Assembly: GCA_030644725.1 (NCBI GenBank)
Contig: CP130629.1
Span: forward strand, 3,425,501 to 3,489,500
DNA from: Candidatus Electrothrix communis
GTDB lineage: Bacteria; Desulfobacterota; Desulfobulbia; Desulfobulbales; Desulfobulbaceae
DNA length: 64,000 bases
Direction of reading: 5' to 3'
In this document: one piece after another, positions 1-8,387 of the stretch
Numbering within the stretch: the first letter of the stretch is position 1
Layout: each line of letters starts with the position of its first letter
Made by a program: the position numbers and the translations under genes
The notes under the pieces: model-generated
Told to the model about the DNA's origin: nothing
What the model saw: the letters and a program-made list of their open reading frames with translations, nothing else
Databases searched by the model: none

Positions 1-101
1 CACCGTGTTCCGTTAACTGAACATCGTATGTTTTTTGCGGCTTGCTATATCGCAGTGCCGGGGTAGTATAAACTGCTTTTTTGTCGTTGGCAAGATTGAG
101 A

Positions 102-1796
102 TTATTTTGACTTGCCTTGGGAGGAAAGGTGTTCTCCCTTCCAAACCTCTTCTCGCCAGAAGGGAAGGTCGCCAAAATCACCGTGCTTTTGTGCTGTGGG
201 GTAGAGGCAGTCCTTATCTTTTTCGCATTCTTCAGGAAATTCATCAAGGTTGCTATCTGAATTCATAAAGGTTTTCGTATCATATGGTTTTCGTTCTTGG
301 ATGCCAAAGATGGTGAAATGCATCTGTCCTTTGATATTATTTCGATTAGGCTCATCTCCTGGCACAGGCGGTATAAGTTCAATCGCTCGTGTCATGTTAT
401 CCCATCTACCGGAACGTTTATCTAAGACTGTTTTGGGTACGGTATACATATTGTCTATCCAGGTTAGCAGGCTTCCACTGGGGATAAATCCCCCGCCGCT
501 TGTTTCTCGGTTTTCATTATCAGGGTGTAGGTGAAGACTGTAGAAGTTTACCGGGTTGTTTTCATCTTTTTTCCCTTTATTTTTTTCTTTACCCTCGTTT
601 TTCTCTCCCCCCATATTGCATGTTCCTTCAAGGCTGCAATCAATATAGGGCACTACTTTATTCAGTAGATTTTCTATCGAATCGGCAGAGGCCATGTGGA
701 CAATATTTTTATAGATAAGGTCAAGACCGAGGTTAACTATCTGATTGACAATAATGGCACCCATGCTATGACCAATAAGGGTAATTTTCACCTTTTTTGA
801 TGCTTCGGTTTTTTTTTGGTCTGTTTCTAGGGCTGAAAGAAAACGATATAAGGATCCGTTGCCATTTTTCAACTTTATTGGCTGCATAGACCACGTTATC
901 ACAGATCTTTCTGCTTCACACTCTTCGTTATCTGATGGATTTTTTTTCAAATCCTCACAGGTATAAAAGAGCGTGCTTGTACGCCGGAGCATGATGTCCC
1001 ATGCCGGTTTTGCCAAGGTGTAGGTAAAGGGTGTTGTGATGATTTTGCTCGGAATGGTTATTAACCATTGCAGCTTCCGTGAGAGATTGAAGTCAATCTC
1101 GCTTTCTCTGGAATGAACAAGTTCTCTTTCTGGATGGTTATAGAGCTTATTATGCCTTGCCTGTTGAGCGCAAAGCTCTTGGTCAGCATTCTTCTTGGAC
1201 TTGAGTGAGTCAAACCAATGTATCCCTGTTACGGTCCATGCTTTTGGCGCATTAACCAGTGAGTTTCCAATATCGCTCAAAAAATAAATTGGGGAGGTTG
1301 CCCATGCAGTATCAGACTGTTCTCCTTGCCGGATATGCGCTAAATGAGAACCATAGGAGCGAAGTCCCTCTGAATTCCAATTAATGAAAAGCGGGTACTT
1401 ACCACTTGCTCTGATTAATCGATAGGTTTGCATGGCCCTTTTGAGCGCAGCAGCTTCATTATTGAGCCCCCCGTGGATATAGATGAGCAGCTCAGGTTCA
1501 GCGTCAGTTGTATCCTTGGCATATTCTTGAATCTGGTTGACTATATTCTTCAGGTAATATTCAGAATCTGACCTTTCTTGACCTGTTATAGGGTCTCTCA
1601 ATTCGCCATATTTTCCTATGGCGATGACATGATTTTCGATTTCCTTCTTATGTTGTTTTATTTTGTCTTTATATGCCTCTGTTCCCTTTGGAATATCTTT
1701 TGAGATTGGGTAGTCATTAGGACTTAATGGTAACCCTGTACATCCTGAAAGAAAAAATAGAGCAATCGAGCCGAGCAAATAATGTTTTTTAAACAT
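102..1796 (-). CDS. Lipoprotein with alpha/beta-hydrolase (lipase/esterase-like) fold
   Basis: About 564 residues. The chosen ATG at 1796 has a strong AGGAGG seven bases upstream; an in-frame ATG 20 codons earlier lacks this. The N-terminus is a lipoprotein signal peptide with a lipobox ending in LSGC, so the protein is probably lipid-anchored in the envelope. Residues around 120 read IYIHGGLN, an oxyanion-type HG motif, and near residue 341 GHSMG forms a nucleophile elbow, both typical of alpha/beta-hydrolases. There is a Lys/Glu/Gly-rich low-complexity stretch after the GHSMG region. The substrate cannot be inferred. The gene stands alone, divergent from the cobalamin riboswitch region. Confidence is high for a secreted hydrolase-fold lipoprotein and low for any specific activity. 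Confidence 0.75.
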   Translation of the reverse strand: MFKKHYLLGSIALFFLSGCTGLPLSPNDYPISKDIPKGTEAYKDKIKQHKKEIENHVIAIGKYGELRDPITGQERSDSEYYLKNIVNQIQEYAKDTTDAEPELLIYIHGGLNNEAAALKRAMQTYRLIRASGKYPLFINWNSEGLRSYGSHLAHIRQGEQSDTAWATSPIYFLSDIGNSLVNAPKAWTVTGIHWFDSLKSKKNADQELCAQQARHNKLYNHPERELVHSRESEIDFNLSRKLQWLITIPSKIITTPFTYTLAKPAWDIMLRRTSTLFYTCEDLKKNPSDNEECEAERSVITWSMQPIKLKNGNGSLYRFLSALETDQKKTEASKKVKITLIGHSMGAIIVNQIVNLGLDLIYKNIVHMASADSIENLLNKVVPYIDCSLEGTCNMGGEKNEGKEKNKGKKDENNPVNFYSLHLHPDNENRETSGGGFIPSGSLLTWIDNMYTVPKTVLDKRSGRWDNMTRAIELIPPVPGDEPNRNNIKGQMHFTIFGIQERKPYDTKTFMNSDSNLDEFPEECEKDKDCLYPTAQKHGDFGDLPFWREEVWKGEHLSSQGKSK

Positions 1797-1991
1797 ATCA
1801 GACCTCCTTTTTTGTTTGATATGATTTATCACTAAGTATAAAATATTATATATCACCGTGCGGTGGTCGCTGTCAAAGGAATAATGCTAAGTTGTTGATA
1901 GTGGGTGACCCTGGTTGTTGCGTACGGGCTTGTTCTGAAATGCTTTATGGATGAAGTGTAAAGGAAACTGTATTCCATCAAAGATCAAGTA

Positions 1992-2020
1992 TTGACAGGA
2001 AAGAGGGGGAAAGGTAAATT
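1992..2020 (+). promoter_or_regulatory. Sigma70-type promoter upstream of the cobalamin riboswitch
   Basis: TTGACA at 1992-1997 and TAAATT at 2015-2020 are separated by exactly 17 bases, a near-consensus sigma70 arrangement placed just before the riboswitch aptamer. Confidence 0.55.
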
Positions 2021-2026
2021 CTGAGC

Positions 2027-2195
2027 ATCTTTTCAGATGCTCTTAACCGAGCTTAATAGGGAACCCGGTGCAAATCCGGGACGGGCCCGCCGCTGTAACC
2101 GGGGACAAACGCTGCACAAAGCCACTGCAATATGCGGGAAGGCGCAGTCGGGAGAATGATCCGGGAGTCAGAAGACCTGTCTGGAAAAAGAGAGC
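2027..2195 (+). promoter_or_regulatory. Cobalamin (B12) riboswitch
   Basis: The conserved core of the adenosylcobalamin aptamer is visible: TAATAGGGAA near 2054, GGTGCAAATCCGGG near 2068, CCCGCCGCTGTAACC (the B12 box) at 2086-2100, then GCCACTG at 2121 and a GGGAGTCAGAAGACCTG stretch at 2163-2179. It follows a sigma70-like promoter. Such elements normally repress cobalamin or cobalt transport and synthesis genes when B12 is abundant. Here no such gene follows on the same strand; only a 57-codon ORF and then a MITE-like element are present, so the switch looks orphaned. Confidence 0.93.
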
Positions 2196-2326
2196 CTGCC
2201 GCATCGGAGGAAAAATGCGCTCAGGTGAGCAGTCCTTTATTTTTTTTATGCATCAGGAGAGTTTCCTGTAATGATGTAAAAAGGGAGGGCGGCGGAAAAA
2301 AGAATTTATTCGTGGAAAATCAGGGC

Positions 2327-2364
2327 ATCCCCGAATCTGTTAATCAGGTTCGGGGATTTTTTTT
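2327..2364 (+). terminator. Rho-independent terminator downstream of the riboswitch
   Basis: A 9-bp stem ATCCCCGAA/TTCGGGGAT with a 13-base loop is followed by a run of eight T. It lies about 130 bases after the aptamer and before the small ORF at 2409, so it could be the expression platform of the riboswitch or simply end a short leader RNA. Confidence 0.7.
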
Positions 2365-2408
2365 GCCTGCATCTCCGGGCCGTTTATATCATTCAAGGAG
2401 GATTTGCT

Positions 2409-2582
2409 ATGACTGCAAACGAACAGGCTTATTGTAAAATGACTCTTTTTCTTCTCACGGATTGGGATTCCTTCCAGATAGTCATGCGGGGCAGTCTGCG
2501 CCGCATGGAGAGAAAAGAAATTACTCAGGGCGCAACCAATCGTGCAATTGATGGTGCAACTCATCGACCAAGGAGGCGGTAA
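2409..2582 (+). CDS. Small ORF (57 codons) after the cobalamin riboswitch, unknown or remnant
   Basis: The ORF starts with ATG at 2409, preceded by a good AAGGAGG at spacing 8, and ends at TAA 2580-2582. The product begins MTANEQAYCKMTLF and ends in a basic RPRRR tail. I do not recognise it. The strong ribosome binding site and its place directly behind a riboswitch and terminator suggest it is the start of the gene once controlled by the switch, cut short upstream of the MITE-like element at 2651. It could also be a genuine small protein. Confidence 0.4.
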   Translation: MTANEQAYCKMTLFLLTDWDSFQIVMRGSLRRMERKEITQGATNRAIDGATHRPRRR

Positions 2583-2650
2583 TCGGTCAGATTGGAGATG
2601 TTGAGAACAGGAGATATTTTCAGCTCATTGCTCTCGTTGTTGAAAAATAT

Positions 2651-2919
2651 GGTTCATCGCAGATTAAGTGGGGGGATCTTTTTGTTCACCTCGTGCTCCC
2701 GAATCAAGATCAATGCATTACCCTTCTCAATTGCATTGCTTCGGATTCCCTCTTCGTTGAGAATTGGGAGGCTGATAAGTAGTCTATCTTGAACAATCAA
2801 CACTTTCAGCAAAGGAAGAATGCCGAAAAAAGCTTGCAGGTTAAATTTGAGTGTCGATTATATTTGATCGGCTACTTACAGAGAAAAAGGCCTTTTTTCC
2901 CACTAATCTGCGATGAACC
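2651..2919. mobile_element. MITE-like element, copy 1 (269 bp)
   Basis: Terminal inverted repeats of about 21 bases start GGTTCATCGCAGATTA at 2651 and end with the complement at 2919. No transposase is encoded. The body is the reverse complement of the element at 9670-9835 over most of its length, including a stretch around 2690-2745 that reads nearly base for base against it. This copy carries roughly 100 extra internal bases (about 2775-2875). No clear target-site duplication is visible. Together the two copies bracket the peptide cluster. Confidence 0.7.
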
Positions 2920-3008
2920 GTTTTATATTTACACGGACCTTTTTTTGTTTGGATGAAAAAAATTGAGTATTAAGTTAGTGTTGTGAGCGTGTTGAGTCCG
3001 CCGAAAAC

Positions 3009-3554
3009 TCAATGCATCCGGCGAACATCAGCGGATTTCGTTACAGCCCGGAGAAGTTTCCCTGCGCATCTTCTTGGAAGACGCAGAAAAAATACTGCCG
3101 GTCGTTCTACAAATGAGATGCAGGAAGAAAATTTTCCAAGAAACATATTAATTATCTTCCATTTCTTGGTTTCGTAATTGATTATAAGGTTATCTTTTTT
3201 GACTCGTGTAATTATTCCGAGAAAATCGGAAACAGGAACAGGACAATCACAGTCGTATCTTCTGTCGCTTTTAGTCAGGATATGTTTTTTCCCATTGATT
3301 GTTATAAATTTTAAAAATCTATGCGCTTTCAATCTTCCATTTATATGATATATCGCAACGTTGCCGCAGTGCAACTGCTCAGCTTCTATTGGCTTGATTG
3401 TGATTAGATTTTTTTCACAAAGAACTGGTTTCATGCAGTGCCCGGTAAGCGGAATCTCTACAGTTTCTCCTTTTTGCAACAGTAAGGTTATTACCTTATA
3501 ATAATCATGTTTTTTGAAAAATGTTTTTTGAAAATTATTGATGGAATCCATCAT
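3009..3554 (-). CDS. S24/S26-like peptidase-fold protein with Cys at the nucleophile position
   Basis: A 181-residue protein, last gene of the minus-strand peptide cluster; its ATG overlaps the stop of the HprK-like gene by four bases. Residues about 37-45 read LTGHCMKPV, which matches the G-x-S-M-x-P box of S24/S26 peptidases (LexA/signal peptidase fold), but the nucleophilic Ser is replaced by Cys (TGC codon). A later GNVAIYHI segment and AHRFL fit the following strands of that fold; the usual Lys general base is not obvious. S24/S26-family proteins are commonly found beside PqqD-domain proteins and HprK-like kinases in peptide-modification clusters, where they are thought to trim a leader or be remnants. 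The C-terminal 40 residues are basic and unlike the family. Function as a protease is uncertain because of the Ser-to-Cys change. Confidence 0.65.
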   Translation of the reverse strand: MMDSINNFQKTFFKKHDYYKVITLLLQKGETVEIPLTGHCMKPVLCEKNLITIKPIEAEQLHCGNVAIYHINGRLKAHRFLKFITINGKKHILTKSDRRYDCDCPVPVSDFLGIITRVKKDNLIINYETKKWKIINMFLGKFSSCISFVERPAVFFLRLPRRCAGKLLRAVTKSADVRRMH

Positions 3555-4387
3555 TCCGTTTCCATGAGTTCAGTTACAAGGCAGGCTGCTTCTGTCGCAT
3601 CGTTATGCATGATCTGGTACGAATTCACCCGCCTCACAATTTCCGCCATATGCTCAACGGTTGCGACATATTTTGCTCTGCCTATCTGTGCATTCAGCAG
3701 CCTAGCCAATGACTCCGATCTTTTTATAGGGGCTATTGCCGGGGGTGACTCTGGTGCGTATTTGATGAAAAAAATGCCCTTTAACGGAACAGGTTCCCCA
3801 TATTTTTTTTTCGGTACAGCGAGTTGGTGATCCATACCAAGTTGTTTTGACATCCACTTGTCATCAAGCTGGACAATGCCCGGCTGGTACGAAATTGTTT
3901 TGAGAAAGGGCAGAAGATTGAAGTTGTTATCTAATAAACCCACTTCATCAGTAAGATATAACCAGTCGTGATGCGCCACCATCTCCAGCGTGAACGTTGA
4001 TTTCCCGTCGCCGCTTTCACCGAGAATAAGGATTCCTTTGTTGTTCTTGCTGACAACCCCTGAATGTAATGTGATTATTTCTCTTTTGTCTATCTGATTG
4101 ATTGCATGGCCGGAAACAATATTTTCCAACGCCTTCGTAAGAATGGCATACGGTAGCTCCCGTAACTCGCCGCCTTGGTCAGTAGCGATTTTTCCTTGTT
4201 TGAAAATGGTGTAACATTTTTTTTTATCGACATACGGTAATACCTTTATAGTCGCCGCAATATTTGGAGGAATTGAACATACAAACTCCTGCCACATGTA
4301 ATCGCAGAAATCGTTAATCTCGGCATGCGGTGTTTCTAAGCATAAATTTATGTCAAACATATTGTAACAGCTTTTATACTGTTGCAT
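3551..4387 (-). CDS. HprK-like (HPr kinase/phosphorylase-related) kinase of a peptide cluster
   Basis: A 278-residue protein with a Walker A motif GESGDGKST near residue 125, preceded by a HSGVV segment and followed by LTDEVGLL, the arrangement seen in HPr kinase/PEP carboxykinase-like P-loop proteins. It lacks the DRTT-like N-terminal domain of true HprK. In lasso and other RiPP clusters HprK-like kinases can phosphorylate the precursor peptide; that role is a plausible inference here, not shown. It overlaps the upstream PqqD gene by 14 bases and the downstream S24/S26-like gene by 4, so the three are translationally coupled. An AGGGG sits seven bases before the ATG. Confidence 0.8.
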   Translation of the reverse strand: MQQYKSCYNMFDINLCLETPHAEINDFCDYMWQEFVCSIPPNIAATIKVLPYVDKKKCYTIFKQGKIATDQGGELRELPYAILTKALENIVSGHAINQIDKREIITLHSGVVSKNNKGILILGESGDGKSTFTLEMVAHHDWLYLTDEVGLLDNNFNLLPFLKTISYQPGIVQLDDKWMSKQLGMDHQLAVPKKKYGEPVPLKGIFFIKYAPESPPAIAPIKRSESLARLLNAQIGRAKYVATVEHMAEIVRRVNSYQIMHNDATEAACLVTELMETE

Positions 4388-4679
4388 TGCTTACCCCTGA
4401 CATAGCTTCAATGATCCCTAATTCTTTCAATAAAATTATTTGATTGAAAATTTCATCTTCTATTTCGTATGGCTCAACGCCACAAACATTGGCAATTTCC
4501 CGGGCAATTTCTTGAGCGGTACGCTTGCCATCAATTAAGTCCCAGACAGCCATTGCGGTTGTATTTGCAATGTGTTTTTTATCTTTAGATTGAGAATATA
4601 AAATCCCCTCCTCGCCCAAATCTATGCATTTCGCATTTACAGTTCGAGAGAGGGGAATATTATTTGTTAAATTTTCCAT
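4374..4679 (-). CDS. PqqD-like peptide chaperone
   Basis: About 101 residues if started at the ATG at 4679, which has GAGGA at a good distance. A TTG at 4709 overlapping the stop of the maturase would add ten residues. The sequence shows the PqqD/winged-helix pattern: a small N-terminal beta segment (GEEGILYS), the ANTTAMAVWDLIDG helix-turn motif, TAQEIA, and a C-terminal LLKELGIIE. PqqD proteins bind the leader of a RiPP precursor and present it to a radical SAM enzyme. It is clearly related to the PqqD domain fused to the C-terminus of the neighbouring maturase, suggesting an internal duplication. It sits between the maturase and the HprK-like kinase. Confidence 0.85.
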   Translation of the reverse strand: MENLTNNIPLSRTVNAKCIDLGEEGILYSQSKDKKHIANTTAMAVWDLIDGKRTAQEIAREIANVCGVEPYEIEDEIFNQIILLKELGIIEAMSGVSNATV

Positions 4680-4701
4680 TTCATAAATCCTCACTTTTTG
4701 A

Positions 4702-6224
4702 TTACTCAATGGTCACTATCTGTTGATCTAATTGTTTATATATTTTTATCTCTTCAATAAATCCTATTTCCCGCAAGAAAGCTAATTGTTGATAGATGTC
4801 TTCTTCTATTTCAGTTAATTCTCCTCCACAACCGCATGCAATTTTTTGAGCAATTTCCTGGGCAGTCAGCGCACCATTAATGGTGTCCCAAATTGCCATT
4901 GTTACTGTATTTGCAAAATATTTTTTGATTGGTTCGTTATCAATAAACAGAATTCCTCCCCTGCCAAAATCTATTACTTCTACGAGCGAATTTTTACCAA
5001 AGGTACAATTTCTTCGAACCGTTTTCTCAATACTGTCCAGTGGATTTATTTTTTTTATAAAAATGAGATCATTTTTTTTATCAGATACATGTATATTGTC
5101 GAATACCTGCTTGAGCACTTTGTTGTAGGCGTTCGGATTACTCTCCTTTAAGTTAAAAAAAAGCTTATATGTTTCATAGATAAAAGTCTTATGAAAAGCA
5201 CAGGATAACGAATCTACTCTATTGATACAACCCAATGAGGTCAAGGAGTAATGACAGCAATGCGCCTTGCAAAAGTATCTCACAGGACACTTTTGACATT
5301 CTTTTCTATGAGTAACAGTAGCATTTTCATAAAGTTGAATTTTATCTTCATCTAATCCGTCCCAAATATTTCCAATGGAAATATTTTTATTGTTCACACC
5401 CCGATGACATGGCACGATGCTCCCATCATAGCAGATTGCTATATAACTTTTCCCCACACCGCAAGATATCTCTTTTACAGAATTACTTAGAAGATATTCC
5501 ATATATTGTAAAACTGTAATATTCTTTATTCTCCCGCCATGAACAATATCTTTAAAACAAAAATATACTTGTTCTCTTGCATTTTCTATCGCTTCTTCAG
5601 TTGAAAGTGAAATATCATTATTTAATGCATTTGCAAGTGCAAATATGTAATGCTTTATTCTAAATTCATCAAAAGGTTTGATTACTTTTTGATAAAAATC
5701 AGGGATACTTTTTTTGGTGACGGTCGCCCTTGCAGCGCAGTGGAAATTTTTTATTTTATTAATTTTTTTTAATGATTTCGTTATGTCTGAATAATAATCC
5801 TTTCCGTTCTTTGACATCCTGCTCGAATTATGAACTTCTCTGTTTCCATCCAAACTTATTGTGCAATTAAAATTATTCTGTTCAGCATATTCAATTATTT
5901 CATCAGTGAGCAACGTACCATTTGTTGTGATATTAAAAGACGGGTCAGGCAGATTATGTGTTTTTGCATATGTTTTATATTTTGCGACAATATATTTGAT
6001 AAGTATAAAATTAAGTAAAGGCTCGCCACCGATAAAAATTATTTCAGGAAGTTTATGGATTTCGTTTTTTTTTTTACAGAGTTGAATATAAATTCAAGTG
6101 CGTTGTCCGCAATTTCCACGGTCATGTTGTTGGAACTTTCTACTTGACCGTTATAACAATATTCACATTGCAGATTGCAGCCTGATGCGACTTCTATTGC
6201 CACTGATCGAATATCTGGCTTCAT
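4702..6224 (-). pseudogene. Radical SAM/SPASM peptide maturase with C-terminal PqqD domain, frameshifted at A11
   Basis: Two reading frames form one protein of about 507 residues. The N-terminal part (from ATG 6224, without a clear Shine-Dalgarno) has the radical SAM cysteine motif CNLQCEYC near residue 14. The frame then runs to a stop at 6039. Adding one A to the eleven-A run at 6065-6075 (T on the plus strand) joins it to a frame reading IIFIGGEPLLN, the expected GGEP SAM-binding motif, and on to the SPASM-type cysteines (CGVG, CHRG, CQKCPVRYFCKAHC) and a PqqD domain (residues about 415-490). Such enzymes modify RiPP precursors; the precursor is just upstream at 6431. The shift may be a real inactivation, phase variation or transcriptional slippage on the A-run, or a homopolymer sequencing error. 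The rest of the gene shows no other damage. Confidence 0.85.
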
Positions 6225-6291
6225 AAAAAAAAATGAATTCCGAAGAGTTAAAACTTAAGAGAATTACTTCTAAAATCGGATAATCCAAGAA

Positions 6292-6377
6292 TCCTGCAAC
6301 GAGATGGCATCAAAAAACATGTCTTGTGAACTGACATGATTTAAACTGAAATTGAAATTAAGTCTCTCATTGCAGGA
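6292..6377. repeat. Inverted repeat between precursor gene and maturase
   Basis: TCCTGCAACGAGA at 6292-6304 pairs with TCTCATTGCAGGA ending at 6377 with a single mismatch, enclosing about 58 bases. On the minus-strand transcript it lies between the precursor peptide and the radical SAM gene, where it could act as a processing or attenuation structure that makes precursor RNA more abundant than maturase RNA. No T-run follows, so it is not a standard terminator. Confidence 0.45.
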
Positions 6378-6430
6378 CTACCCGGAAAAATTACTATCGG
6401 CCTAGAGCTAAAAAGAAAGATCTTCTATTT

Positions 6431-6649
6431 TCACGAGTTACCACCTCCGTTACCACCTCTGTTACCACCTCCGTTACCACGCCCAAGAATAGAAGAAGCC
6501 ATATCAGAACAATTTTCACTGATATTGTTATTTTTTAAAATAAAGTCATGGATTTCAGGCCGCTGATAGCCTTCTTTAAGGACTTTCAGTCTTTCCGGGC
6601 TAATACCGGTTGAGCCTTCCTGCATCACACTTCTTTTCTCAGCGTTCAT
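6431..6649 (-). CDS. RiPP precursor peptide with Gly/Asn-repeat core
   Basis: A 72-residue peptide with an excellent AGGAG seven bases before the ATG. The first ~53 residues look like a leader: charged, with the helix-like segment SPERLKVLKEGYQRPEIHDF. The last ~19 residues are a low-complexity core, GRGNGGGNRGGNGGGNS, built from GGN-type units; the DNA shows a matching short-period repeat at 6435-6475. There is no aromatic residue and no Cys in the core (one Cys lies before it), so it does not fit the usual sactipeptide, ranthipeptide or Grr/Xye cyclophane cores. It is followed by the maturase and preceded by the exporter in the same transcription unit. Assignment as precursor is an inference from size, position and leader/core layout. 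Confidence 0.75.
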   Translation of the reverse strand: MNAEKRSVMQEGSTGISPERLKVLKEGYQRPEIHDFILKNNNISENCSDMASSILGRGNGGGNRGGNGGGNS

Positions 6650-6674
6650 AACATCTCCTTACTTTTTGTTATCG

Positions 6675-8384
6675 TTAGATTATTCTAACCTCGTTAGCAA
6701 CGATATTATTTTCTGAATGATTGACAAGGATAAATACCCTGTTTTGTTTTAACTCATCTAATTGGTTGTTAAAACTGGCTTGAGCATCAATGTCCATCCA
6801 GCTTGTCGGCTCATCCAATATACATATCTTTGAATTCTTATTCAATGCACGCGCCAATGCAATACGTTGCCATTGCCCCATACTGAGTTCTTCCCCTTTT
6901 TCAAAATATTTTCCCAGTAAAGTGTCATATCTTCTCGGCAGATCCTGTATAAATTCATCAGCACTACTCAATTTCGCCGCCTTTCGTATCTTATCAGAAC
7001 AGTCTTCGCACTCTATATCGCCTAGTGCGATATTTTCTTCCACTGTAAAATCATACTGGACAAAATCTTGAAATGTCAAACTTATATTTTTTCTCAGCTC
7101 TTGCAGATCGAAGTCTTTTATGTTCACACCGTCAATGTAAATCGCCCCGCTTGTACAATCATACAAACGGCATAACAATTTTATCAGAGTGGTCTTTCCG
7201 GCACCGTTATTTCCCCTGATAAGGGTCACTTCTCCCGGTTTTGCATGAAACGAGAAATTATCGAGCACTAATTTTGCAGATTCTGGGTAAGAGAATGAAA
7301 CATTTTTAAAGACTATTCCTTCCTGTATTTTTGCTGGAAAAGGTACTGGTTCACAGGGAGTTTTGATTGCAGGGTGCAACTCAAAAAATTCAAAAAGATT
7401 ATCAAGGAATAACATATTGCTGTACAGACCGGAAATATTGGAGACTATATTCCGCATGATTCCCTGCCCTCTGCGAAAAGCTTCGAAAAACATTACAAAG
7501 CCGCCTATGGTAATGGCACCCGAAAACGTTTTATTGCTTATGAGCAGAATACTTGCTAATAACGCTCCGACTTCAAAAGCAGATGATAATAAATCAAATT
7601 TCGCCAACCCTTTTATTAACTGAACCACCTGTGCAACGAGTCCTTTTCTGATGGCAGCGTATTGTTTTTGAAAATGATCTGCCAGATTGAAAATTCGTAA
7701 TTCTTTGGCATATCCACGACCGGTGAGCAGCTTGCTCAAATAATGTGTCTTCCTGATGAGCGGAGTGTTTTCTTTGCGCCAATTATACAGTATTTTTGAT
7801 TTCCAAAGCTTAACAAGCAATGCGGGCAATGCGGCTGACACCATAATAACAACGACCCAGAAAGATAATGTTACCAGCAGAGCTACAATACCCACAAGGG
7901 TCAGACTGTCTCGTATTATTCCTGTGAGATTGTTAAGAACCTGAACAGGCCTGTAATCAGCCTCCTCCTGCGCTCTATGAAAAGTATCATGATATTGAGC
8001 TTTATCATAATACGAAAGATCCAATTCAGTAGATTTTTTGTGTAACAATCCAGTGATATAGTCAACAAGATTCTCTGTTAGTATATCATCTGTATAAACA
8101 ATAATAATGTCCGCAACACGGATTAACAAGAATACAGCACTGAAATATGATGCATAGATAGCTATATCAATGAAACCAACTCCCTCTACCTGTGAAGAGT
8201 TTGCACTCGTAATGCTGTCGATCAATACCTTAAGAAAGTATAATGAAGCTAACGGTAATATACTTTGCATAATAAGCAGTACGGATCGTGTAATGCATAG
8301 CTTTTTATTACTTTCTATAACAAAAAAAATAGACCTGTAAATATTGTATATATTAGATTTAATTTGTTTTTTGTTGAGCAGCAA
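6675..8384 (-). CDS. ABC transporter, fused permease and ATPase (peptide exporter type)
   Basis: A 569-residue half-transporter: an N-terminal ABC exporter transmembrane domain (residues about 1-320, with hydrophobic spans such as ILPLASLYFLKVLI and DSLTLVGIVALLVTL) and an ATPase domain from about 345 with Walker A RGNNGAGKTT, signature LSMGQWQR, Walker B ICILDEPTS and a switch His in LVNHSE. The start is TTG 8384, three bases after the stop of the upstream gene, with AGGAAG six bases before it. No peptidase C39 domain is present, so leader cleavage would need another enzyme. It lies directly before the precursor gene and most likely exports the mature peptide. Confidence 0.9.
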   Translation of the reverse strand: MLLNKKQIKSNIYNIYRSIFFVIESNKKLCITRSVLLIMQSILPLASLYFLKVLIDSITSANSSQVEGVGFIDIAIYASYFSAVFLLIRVADIIIVYTDDILTENLVDYITGLLHKKSTELDLSYYDKAQYHDTFHRAQEEADYRPVQVLNNLTGIIRDSLTLVGIVALLVTLSFWVVVIMVSAALPALLVKLWKSKILYNWRKENTPLIRKTHYLSKLLTGRGYAKELRIFNLADHFQKQYAAIRKGLVAQVVQLIKGLAKFDLLSSAFEVGALLASILLISNKTFSGAITIGGFVMFFEAFRRGQGIMRNIVSNISGLYSNMLFLDNLFEFFELHPAIKTPCEPVPFPAKIQEGIVFKNVSFSYPESAKLVLDNFSFHAKPGEVTLIRGNNGAGKTTLIKLLCRLYDCTSGAIYIDGVNIKDFDLQELRKNISLTFQDFVQYDFTVEENIALGDIECEDCSDKIRKAAKLSSADEFIQDLPRRYDTLLGKYFEKGEELSMGQWQRIALARALNKNSKICILDEPTSWMDIDAQASFNNQLDELKQNRVFILVNHSENNIVANEVRII

Positions 8385-8387
8385 ATT

